From Oscillospiraceae bacterium (GTDB lineage Bacteria; Bacillota; Clostridia; Oscillospirales; Oscillospiraceae), in the NCBI GenBank assembly GCA_031282225.1, contig JAITEC010000115.1, forward strand, positions 1 through 17,168: a DNA stretch of 17,168 nucleotides, read 5' to 3'. The notes beneath the pieces are model-generated. The model searched no databases. It had not been told where the DNA came from and saw only the letters and a program-made list of their open reading frames with translations. Shown piece by piece: positions 6,930 through 14,500 of the stretch. The position numbers were made by a program, and so were the translations under genes. Positions within the stretch are counted from its first letter, which is position 1, and every line of letters starts with the position of its first letter.

Positions 6930-6943
6930 GCCGCGATTGCGGC
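6930..6943 (-). terminator. Short hairpin just after pcrA stop
   Basis: GCCGC and GCGGC form a 5-bp stem with a 4-base loop six bases past the pcrA stop. There is no following U-run on the minus strand, so it is only a weak terminator candidate. Confidence 0.25.
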
Positions 6944-6949
6944 GCCATA

Positions 6950-9367
6950 TCAGTCAAGTATTTCCAAGTACTGCGCCACGGTGTTGCGCATGAAGCGCCT
7001 TGTGCCACCGGAGTCGAACGCTATCTCCAAGAGGGCGTCGCTGCCGCCAGCCTGCGAGAGGGTCACGAGGCCCCGGCCAAACACCTTGTGGCGCACGCTC
7101 TGGCCGACCTTGAAGTCCGCTGCCGGGGGAGCGTTTTTTGGCGCGGGCAACGGCGGGCGGGGCGCGCCGCCGCGCCGATCGGGGCTGCGGCGCTCATGTG
7201 CCGAGCGCTCGTAGCGCGTGTCTTCAAAAATAATTTCCTCAGCGCCCGGAGAGCTCGCGGGACGCTCTATGTTGTCCTGGCTTATCTCGTCCACGAAACG
7301 CGACACCCGCGCGGCCGCGGTCTTTCCGAAAAGGGTGCGGCGGCGCGCGCTCACAAAACGCAAGGTATTGCGCGCGCGCGTTATCGCCACATAGCACAGC
7401 CTGCGCTCCTCCTCCATCTCGTCCGGGTCGCCGATGGCGCGCGCGCCGGGGAATATGCCCTCGTCGGCGCCGGATATTATCACGTTGTCAAACTCCAGCC
7501 CCTTGGCGCTGTGCACTGTCATCAGGGCGACGCGGTCGGCCTCGGCGTCCGCGCGGTCGAGGTCCGTATATAGAGCCGTCTCGGCGAGGAAGCCGTCCAG
7601 CCCGCCCCCGGGATTCTCGTCCGCGTACCGCATTATATTGGTCTTGAGTTCGCGCACGTTTTCGATGCGCGACATGCTCTCGTCGCTGTTCTTGTCCTCG
7701 AGCGCCCTCACGTACCCGCTGTGCTCTATGAGCCCGTCATACAGTTGCGCCAGGGGGGATCCGGCGGCGATTTCCCGCAGGTGGGATATCATGGAGCAAA
7801 ACGCGCCCAGCTTTGCCGAGGCGCGGCGCAGCTGCTCATAGTGCGCGCAGTCTTGCATTATCGCAAACAGGGAGCGCCCCTCGCCGGAACCGAGCTGCGC
7901 GACGGTGTCTACCGTGCGCTGGCCTATGCCGCGCGGCGGCGCGTTTATTATACGCAACAGGCGCAAGTCGTCCGATGGGTTGTTTATTACGCAGAGGTAC
8001 GACAGCATATCCTTTATTTCCGCCCGCTCGAAAAAGCTCATACCCCCCAGCACGCGGTACGGTATGCCGGCGCCGCGCAGCGCGTACTCGAGCTGGTTTG
8101 ACTGCGCGTTCATGCGGTAGAGCACAGCCCAATCGCTCCACTTTCCCCCGGAGGACACCCCGGACACAATGCAGCCCGCCACAAAGCTGGCCTCTTCGCG
8201 CTCGTCGCCCGCTATGCGAAGCTGCGGTTTCTCGCCGCCCTTTTTTTGCGTCCACAGCCGCTTGCCCCGCCTGCCGGAGTTGTTGCGTATCACGTCGTTC
8301 GCGGCGGCGAGTATGTGCTCTGTGGAGCGGTAGTTCTCCTCGAGCCTTATGACCCTCGCGCCGGGATACGTGGATTCAAAATTGAGGATGTTGGCAATGG
8401 TAGCGCCCCTGAATTTATATATGCTCTGGTCGTCGTCGCCGACGGCGCATATGTTCCCGTGCCCGCCGGCGAGCAGCTGCGCCAGGCGGTATTGCAGATT
8501 GTTCGTGTCTTGGTATTCGTCTATCATCAAGTAGCGGAACTTGTCGCGGTAGTAGTCGAGCGCGTCCTTGTGCTCCGTGAGGACGCGCACGGCGAGGAGG
8601 AGCAGGTCGTCGAAGTCGAGCGCGTTTGCCGATTTGAGGCGTTTTTCATACTCGGCGTATGCCTTGCCCACGCCGCGCTTGCGCATATCGCCCGTCTTGT
8701 CCGCTTCCAGGCAGTATTCGCCCGCCGGCACAAGGCGGTCTTTCGCGCGGCTGATCTCGCCGAGCACGGAGCGGGGCGCGTATGCCTTTTCGTCCATGTT
8801 CAGGTCGCGGAGCACGCGCTTGACGACGGACAGGCTGTCGGCGGCGTCGTATATGGCGAACGAGCGACCGTACCCAATTCGTTCGATGTCGCGGCGCAGT
8901 ATGCGCACGCACGCGGAGTGGAACGTCATGGCCCATATATCTGCGGCCTCTGGGCCAATTGTGCGCTCGAGCCGCTCTTTTATCTCGTTTGCCGCCTTGT
9001 TTGTGAACGTTATGGCCATGACGCGCCACGGAGCAGCGGCATCCAGCCGGCACAGCGCTTCGGCGCGCGGGTCGCAGGCCAGCCCTCCGTCCGGGGGGGA
9101 GAGGTTGTAGCGCTCAATGTATTTAAGGTCGTCGGGCGCTATATGCGGCGGCACGTCGGCGGAATCGGAGGCGCGCCCGAACCGCAGCAGGTTGGCTATC
9201 CTGTTTATGAGGACCGTGGTCTTTCCGCTCCCGGCGCCGGCGAGTACGAGCAAGGGGCCCTGCGTGGCCAGCGCGGCCTCGCGCTGCATATCGTTCAGGC
9301 TGGAAAATTCGCGCTCTATGGCGCGCCTGCGAGCCGCCGCGAACCTGTTTTTTTCTTCACGCGTCAT
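6950..9367 (-). CDS. pcrA: ATP-dependent DNA helicase PcrA (UvrD/Rep family)
   Basis: Superfamily 1A 3'-5' helicase acting in DNA repair, removal of RecA filaments and clearing of RNA polymerase. From the ATG at 9367 it is 805 aa with all motifs: I AGAGSGKTT (43-51), Ia ITFTNKAA (119-126), Ib MTFHSAC (147-153), II IDEYQD (282-287), III VGDDDQSIYKFRGA (309-322), IV RLEENYRS (341-348), V MTVHSAKGLEFD (616-627) and VI VAITRAR (660-666). After a low-complexity Arg/Pro linker (about 715-750) comes a Tudor-like tail (VGQSVRHKVFGRGLV) known to contact RNA polymerase. About 50 extra residues (64-115) sit between motifs I and Ia. The ATG has GGAAGG eight bases upstream and overlaps the gldA stop by 11 bp, so translation is coupled. 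An upstream in-frame start at 9409 lies deep in gldA and lacks such support. Confidence 0.95.
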   Translation of the reverse strand: MTREEKNRFAAARRRAIEREFSSLNDMQREAALATQGPLLVLAGAGSGKTTVLINRIANLLRFGRASDSADVPPHIAPDDLKYIERYNLSPPDGGLACDPRAEALCRLDAAAPWRVMAITFTNKAANEIKERLERTIGPEAADIWAMTFHSACVRILRRDIERIGYGRSFAIYDAADSLSVVKRVLRDLNMDEKAYAPRSVLGEISRAKDRLVPAGEYCLEADKTGDMRKRGVGKAYAEYEKRLKSANALDFDDLLLLAVRVLTEHKDALDYYRDKFRYLMIDEYQDTNNLQYRLAQLLAGGHGNICAVGDDDQSIYKFRGATIANILNFESTYPGARVIRLEENYRSTEHILAAANDVIRNNSGRRGKRLWTQKKGGEKPQLRIAGDEREEASFVAGCIVSGVSSGGKWSDWAVLYRMNAQSNQLEYALRGAGIPYRVLGGMSFFERAEIKDMLSYLCVINNPSDDLRLLRIINAPPRGIGQRTVDTVAQLGSGEGRSLFAIMQDCAHYEQLRRASAKLGAFCSMISHLREIAAGSPLAQLYDGLIEHSGYVRALEDKNSDESMSRIENVRELKTNIMRYADENPGGGLDGFLAETALYTDLDRADAEADRVALMTVHSAKGLEFDNVIISGADEGIFPGARAIGDPDEMEEERRLCYVAITRARNTLRFVSARRRTLFGKTAAARVSRFVDEISQDNIERPASSPGAEEIIFEDTRYERSAHERRSPDRRGGAPRPPLPAPKNAPPAADFKVGQSVRHKVFGRGLVTLSQAGGSDALLEIAFDSGGTRRFMRNTVAQYLEILD

Positions 9368-10475
9368 CGCGTTCGCCTTCCAGTTCCCGTCCCCGCGCGT
9401 CCGCCTCAATGATGGCGGCCATTATGGAGTCCGCGTCCACGCTAAACGGCATATTGTGCGAGGGTCTGCCCTCCTCGGCCGATATTTCCGCCGCTGTTCG
9501 CAGCGCGCCGTGTCCCATGCCGTCCGCGCCGAGTTCGCGCAGCGTTATTGGCAGGCGCACGCTGCGGCAAAATTCCATCACCTCGCGTATCTCGCGCCTG
9601 GGCCTGCCCTCGAGCGCGAGCTGGGCTAGCAGGCCGAACGCCACCATCTCCCCGTGGGAGCGGCTGTGCCCTCCAAGAGCTATGGCGAAACCCTCGCTGA
9701 GCGCGTGTGCGAGTGCCACTCCGGCGCTCTCGAATCCCAGGCCGCTGAGCAGTATGTTGGCTTCCACTATCCTCTCGAGCGCCGGCGTGGGCTTTTTTTC
9801 TTCGCACGCTGCCACTGCGCCGGGGCCGTGCTCAAACAGCGTGTCGCGGCACAGCCGCGCGAGCGCGAGCGCCGCTCCCGTCGCCTTGCCTCCGGCCGGC
9901 GCCGAGGCGCCTGAGCGGCGGCACGCGTCGGCCTCGTACCAAGTGGCAAGCGCGTCGCCCATGCCGGATACCAAGTGGCGCACGGGCGCGCGCGCGATGA
10001 CGGCGGTGTCCGCCAGCACCAGGTCTGGGTTCTTGCCATGATTTTGAATTCTCTTAAACGCGCCGCCCTCGTCGTATATGACGGACAGCGCGCTGCACGG
10101 CGAGTCGTTGGACGCCACGGTGGGCACAATGGCAACGGGCAGCCCAAGGCACGCGGCCACGGCTTTTGCCGCGTCTATGGCCTTGCCCCCGCCGCATGCG
10201 ACAATCACCTCGCGCGATTCCCCGCGCGCTATGTCCGCCAGCCTGTCTATCTCGCTGTCGCTCGACTCGCCTCGGAACAGCGCCTCGCCCTGGCGCAGTC
10301 CCTCGTCCGCAAACGAGCGCTCCCGCCCCTCCCGCGTGGCCGCGAGAGAGCTCTTTCCCCCTATGACGCAGGCGCTGTGCCCGAGCGCTTTCACATACGT
10401 CCCAATATCAAAGATAGCGCCCTCCCCCTGCACATATCGGGACGGCGCGATAAATATCTCTCGACTGATAGCAAT
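9357..10475 (-). CDS. gldA: Glycerol dehydrogenase (iron/zinc-containing family)
   Basis: NAD-dependent group III alcohol dehydrogenase that oxidises glycerol to dihydroxyacetone. Counted from 10475 it has 372 aa, close to the usual 365-370. Motifs: VACGGGKAIDAAKA (NAD site, about 92-105), PTVASNDSPCSALSVIYD (118-135), GMGDALATWYEA with metal ligand D174, GVALAHAL with H257, and RSHGEMVAFG with H274. Similarity to E. coli GldA runs almost from end to end, so I prefer glycerol over glycerol-1-phosphate dehydrogenase. The start is unclear: no ATG, GTG or TTG lies at the expected place. The best fit is an ATT at 10475 four bases after AGGGAG. An in-frame ATG at 10598 would add 41 Arg-rich residues translated through two hairpins and has no ribosome-binding site. 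The 3' end overlaps pcrA by 11 bp. Confidence 0.88.
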   Translation of the reverse strand: MAISREIFIAPSRYVQGEGAIFDIGTYVKALGHSACVIGGKSSLAATREGRERSFADEGLRQGEALFRGESSDSEIDRLADIARGESREVIVACGGGKAIDAAKAVAACLGLPVAIVPTVASNDSPCSALSVIYDEGGAFKRIQNHGKNPDLVLADTAVIARAPVRHLVSGMGDALATWYEADACRRSGASAPAGGKATGAALALARLCRDTLFEHGPGAVAACEEKKPTPALERIVEANILLSGLGFESAGVALAHALSEGFAIALGGHSRSHGEMVAFGLLAQLALEGRPRREIREVMEFCRSVRLPITLRELGADGMGHGALRTAAEISAEEGRPSHNMPFSVDADSIMAAIIEADARGRELEGERDDA

Positions 10476-10509
10476 GCATCTCCCTATTATAATATTTTTG
10501 CGCCTTAGG

Positions 10510-10531
10510 GGGACGCTGTGTGCAGCGTCCC
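10510..10531. repeat. Perfect 9-bp hairpin upstream of gldA
   Basis: GGGACGCTG (10510-10518) and CAGCGTCCC (10523-10531) form a perfect 9-bp, GC-rich stem with a 4-base loop. There is no adjacent T-run on either strand, so it is not a normal terminator. Together with the longer hairpin 19 bp to its right it looks like a palindromic repeat element. Confidence 0.75.
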
Positions 10532-10550
10532 GACGCCACTGAGCCTTCGT

Positions 10551-10587
10551 ATCTCGTTTGTTGCGACGCAGTCGTGACAAACGAGAT
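10551..10587. repeat. Perfect 11-bp inverted repeat with nested inner stem
   Basis: ATCTCGTTTGT (10551-10561) and ACAAACGAGAT (10577-10587) pair perfectly. Inside the 15-base loop CGAC-GCA-GTCG (10564-10574) makes a second short stem. It lies between the nucleotidyltransferase stop (10616) and gldA, paired with the hairpin at 10510-10531. Such compact double-hairpin units in intergenic DNA often belong to REP- or MITE-like dispersed repeats; other copies cannot be checked here. Confidence 0.7.
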
Positions 10588-10615
10588 GATTCATTCATTT
10601 CGGAAATATTTATAT

Positions 10616-11527
10616 TTATCCAAACAATACTCTCGGGTACGCGCCTGTCTCTTTGAGCTTTCGCATCGCGGCGGATACGGCGGGTTTGTCCTCGCGGTAT
10701 GTCACGCCGTACCAGCGCTCGCCGCTCGGGAGCACCTTTACGCTCGCGCGCCCCGCGCGCAGCAGCGAGTCTATTTCCGTTGGCAGCAGGTATTCGGCGC
10801 CGGCGGCGCCCTCGGGCGGCAGCTGCGCGAAAAACGGCGCGAACCCCGCCTCAATGTCCTCCATTATCGCGGGCGTCAGGCCCCAGAAATTCATGGAGAC
10901 CACGCTGTCGCCGCGCACGGGCAGCCACGCCCCGCCGGGCGCCTCATAGCATATGCCGCCGTCGCGCCGCATTATTTTCTTGCGCTCCGTCACGCCCGTC
11001 AGGTACCCGTCCGCCCCAACTTCGCACACGCCGCGCGCCACGGAGCCGCTGTCCGTCAGGGTGTTGTCGAGCACGTATCCCACCATGGCGTAGCGCCGCT
11101 CGCCGGCGTACGCTCCGGACAGGAACCCGTACATGAGCCGGAACGCGTCGCCACCGTAGTAGTCGTCCGCGTTGATGACGGCAAAAGGACCTTTTATGGC
11201 CTCGCGCGCGCTCCAGACCGCGTGGCACGTCCCCCACGGTTTTTCGCGCCCGGCCGGGGGCACAATGCCGCGCGGTAAGTCGTCGGGTCTTTGTACGACA
11301 TACCGCGCGTCCATGTACCTGCCGGCCCGCCCGTCTATAAGTCCGCGCAGGTCGGATTCCATGCCCTGCCTTATAATAAAGACAGCCTCTTCAAACCCGG
11401 CCACAAGGGCATCGTAGAGCGAGAAGTCTATGATTATCTCGCCCTCGTCCGTCATGGGGTCTATCTGCTTGAGGCCGCCGTAACGGCTTCCCATTCCGGC
11501 GGCCATGATAACAAGCGTTGGTTTCAA
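10616..11527 (-). CDS. Sugar-phosphate nucleotidyltransferase family protein
   Basis: A 303-aa cytoplasmic enzyme of the NTP-transferase superfamily (GlmU/RmlA/GalU fold), expected to join a nucleoside triphosphate and a sugar phosphate into an NDP-sugar. The nucleotide-binding signature is MAAGMGSRYGGLKQ (8-21) with K20; PWGTCHAV (98-105) and INADDYYG (118-125) supply the metal and sugar site. The C-terminal part VKVLPSGERWYGVTYRED (263-280) is typical of a Firmicutes subgroup usually annotated only as nucleotidyltransferase, so the sugar and nucleotide are unknown and no symbol is given. The start is TTG at 11527, with AGGA seven bases upstream, 18 bp after the stop of the SLH-protein gene, so the two are probably co-transcribed. 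A role in making activated sugars for surface glycans is plausible from this neighbour but is inference. Confidence 0.85.
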   Translation of the reverse strand: MKPTLVIMAAGMGSRYGGLKQIDPMTDEGEIIIDFSLYDALVAGFEEAVFIIRQGMESDLRGLIDGRAGRYMDARYVVQRPDDLPRGIVPPAGREKPWGTCHAVWSAREAIKGPFAVINADDYYGGDAFRLMYGFLSGAYAGERRYAMVGYVLDNTLTDSGSVARGVCEVGADGYLTGVTERKKIMRRDGGICYEAPGGAWLPVRGDSVVSMNFWGLTPAIMEDIEAGFAPFFAQLPPEGAAGAEYLLPTEIDSLLRAGRASVKVLPSGERWYGVTYREDKPAVSAAMRKLKETGAYPRVLFG

Positions 11528-11545
11528 ATTACAGTCCTGCCCACC

Positions 11546-14500
11546 CTATCTGATTGCGGGAACGGGCTCCGTAACGGGCCATTCCCATATTTCCGAGTTA
11601 TTCGGCTTGCGCGTGAACTTGTCGTGGTAATTAGAGGCCTCCACGATGTCCGCATATGCCCAGTGCGTGGGTTCCGGCGGCACGGGCAAGTCGGTGTATA
11701 CCTTCACACCTTCCGGTATGTCCTCTAAGTCTATGCGCCTGTTTAGCATATTGTTCACCATGCGCACGGTCTCAGCCCTTGTAATGGCGGCATCTGGGTG
11801 GAACAACCCGTCGGGGTACCCATTGACCCATCCTCGGATAGTTATGCTCACGATACTTGATTCGGCCCAGTGCCCCGCGATGTCCGCGTACCTGTTGTCG
11901 CTGTCGGTTCCCGCAAACTCTTGGAACCGCGCCAATATCGTGGCCAACTCCGCGCGCGATATGGCTGCATCCGGCCTATATGTCCCCTCCGGGTATCCCT
12001 GGAGCACATGACGGCTGGCGAGGTATGCCACGGCCTGCGAGTACCACGACCAGTTGTCCACGTCCGTAAACAGTGACGGCATCGGCCTGTCCTTGTTCGC
12101 TTCCGCTGAGAGCCGATATATGATCATGGCCACCTCGGCCCTTGTAATGAACCCGTCCGGCCTGAAGTCCCCCTCGGGGTACCCGTTGACATAGGCGATA
12201 TGCTCTTCCACGAACGGGAACTCCGTCAAAGGCGGCCCCTCATCGTCAATATCGATCGGCGTAGGAGTAGGCGTAGGCGTGGGGTTCCCGCCGCCGCCGC
12301 CCCCGCCGCCACCACCGCCGCTGCCGCCGGCGACGATGACGACGTAATCGGCCGTGGGAGCGGGAAGGTTAGCATTTGTGCTATGCCCGCGCCAGTCCGC
12401 GCCGCTCGTGGGGACGCCGGAGTCTGGGGGATCGGCGCGCTTATACGTCACGACCACAGGCCTCTGCCCAGAAACATTCAGCGCGCTCCCCGCCGCCGGG
12501 TTTATTGTGTACTCGCCCGGTGTGAGCAGGCGGCGGATTCTATTGGGATTAGATCCGTCAGGCAGCCCGTTGCCTTTTTCAAAGTACCCGTATACCTTGA
12601 GATTTTTTACATCCAGCGCGTTGCCATATGCGTATGTTTTTTTCACGGCGCTCGTATCCAGCTCTATGTATATGAGTTCCCAGGGATCGGAATCTGAGGG
12701 CGTAGGCGCGTTTTCCGCCGTTACGGTCACGATGTATTCCCCGGTATCGGTCACGCCGTCCTCCGTGTACGTGACTTTCACGGGGATGTCGCCGGGTGTA
12801 CCCAGCGTATCTCCGTCCTTCGGTGTAATTGTGTACTCACCGGGTTCGAGTACGCGTGAGTGCCCGTCGGTGTAATAAGCCGTGACGACGAGCTCGTCGG
12901 TATCGAGCGGGTCGCCGACTTCATAGTTGTGCGGAACATCGCTGGAGTCGAGCTCAATGTATATGAACGTGCCTTGTGTGTAGTTCCACTTGGCGTAGAG
13001 GTCCCAGTTATGCTGATTGTCTGTACGGGAGGGATCAATGCTGCTCACAGCGGCACTCGCAAGCGCAGGGTCGGTGTGCCATGTCATCGTATAGTCGGTG
13101 CGGGCTATGACCGGCAGGGCGATAGTGGGTGTTTCGGCTGTGAACGTTCTCTTGGCAGCCGGAACTTTTGCGTACTCATCCGCTGTGATGTAGTGGTACG
13201 TTATGGAGTACCCGGCGGCAACGACGACGTAGTTTGCTGTGGGCGCGGGTTTCGGAGTTGGCGTGTCGGTATGTCCCCGCCAGTCGGCGTTGATGGTGGG
13301 GTCTGCTTGATCCACTGTTCCAGCGCGTCTGTATGTGACGGTTATTGTCTCGCTGGTGCCGCCCGTGAAATCAAGCGCGGTTCCCGCAGATGGGTTTATT
13401 GAGTATTCGCCTTGCGTGAGTGGGCGATACTTTGTGTTGTCGGTCCCTAAGCCGTTGCCTCTCTCGAAATAGCCATACACGATGAGACCGTCAACGTCAA
13501 GCGGTTCGCCGTAGTTGTAAGGTACCTTAACGTTTGTTGTGTCGAGCTCTATGTATACGAGTTCCCAAGGAACGGACTCGCCGCTGTCAGGAGGCTGCGC
13601 GCCGACATCGGTGACAGTTACGGTGTATGCCGCTCTGTCGGTCACGCCGTCCTCCGTGTACGTGACGGTCACGGGGATGTCGCCAATCGTCGCCAACGTC
13701 GCGCCGTCCGCCGGATCGATGCTATATTCCCCGGGAACAAGCTCCCGCGACGTGCCGTCAGTGTAATGGGCGTACACAATGAGTCCTGTCGTGTCGAGCG
13801 GGTCGTATTGCGTGTAGTTGTGTTCGGTGCCGTCTGAGTCCAGTTCAATGTAGATGAATGTCTTGCCGCTGTCAGCGCCCGTGTATGTCCATTTGGCGTA
13901 TAGGTCCCAGTTGTGCTTGTTTGCGGCTGGTGTCGGGTCAATTGACGTGATCGTGGTACCTGTCAGGGCGGGGGAGACGTACCATCCGCCGAATGCGTAA
14001 TCTGTGCGGTTCGGTATTGTTGGCAGCGTGATTGGTTCTGTGGCATCGGGCGCAAACTGCGTTGGCGCATTAGTCGGCAACTCACTGGAGGTGACATTGT
14101 GGTATGTTATGGTATAGAGGTCCACAATACTGGCGGGGACGTTGACGACGAGTTCACCGGTGTAGTTGCCTTTGCCAGTGAGTTTTACGTTGACGATGTA
14201 GTCGCCTTTGTCCGTGATTTGTGGGATGGAGGAAGAGTAAGCAGTGTCAGTCTGCGAATCGAACAACCGGTATTCGACAGTATAGTCTGTGCATCTCACC
14301 AAATTGTGGGTGAATGCGTCTATGGTCACAGGCGATATTGATTCATTTGTAATGGCGTCATGCGCTTTTCCGTCGTACTGTCCGTGATAGCCCGTTGCTT
14401 CGTAGAAAAGTGGGATGTTGCCGGCGCTGTCGGGGTCGGTTAGGTCGTCGTCGTCAATGGGTTTGGGGTTGACGGTGAAAGTCACATAATCGGCAGTAGG

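Larger units (their letters stand above)
6515..6949. other. Gene-free intergenic region between spoIVA and pcrA
   Basis: These 435 bases separate two convergent genes and hold no credible gene. The left part, about 6541-6720, is AT-rich against the GC-rich surroundings, with several A and T runs. The middle holds three DnaA-box-like 9-mers (6751-6780) and a short tandem CTAGGTT repeat (6795-6808). The right part holds several inverted repeats that may end transcription from either side. I see no riboswitch, tRNA or recognisable small RNA. Confidence 0.7.

Noticed and set aside
8246..9412. A long plus-strand open frame of 388 codons opposite pcrA, and similar long antisense frames elsewhere.
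   Set aside because: In GC-rich DNA the strand opposite a real gene often stays open. The product is compositionally odd and the pcrA frame has every helicase motif.
10487..10492. TATAAT just before gldA as a -10 box for gldA.
   Set aside because: No -35 at the right distance, and transcription would begin at or after the ribosome-binding site.
10510..10531. Rho-independent terminator after the nucleotidyltransferase gene.
   Set aside because: The stem is strong, but no T-run follows on either strand, and gldA downstream shows no convincing promoter of its own.
10476..10598. A longer gldA product starting at the ATG at 10598.
   Set aside because: The extra 41 residues are Arg-rich, are read through two hairpins and lack a Shine-Dalgarno sequence; GldA homology begins near 10475.
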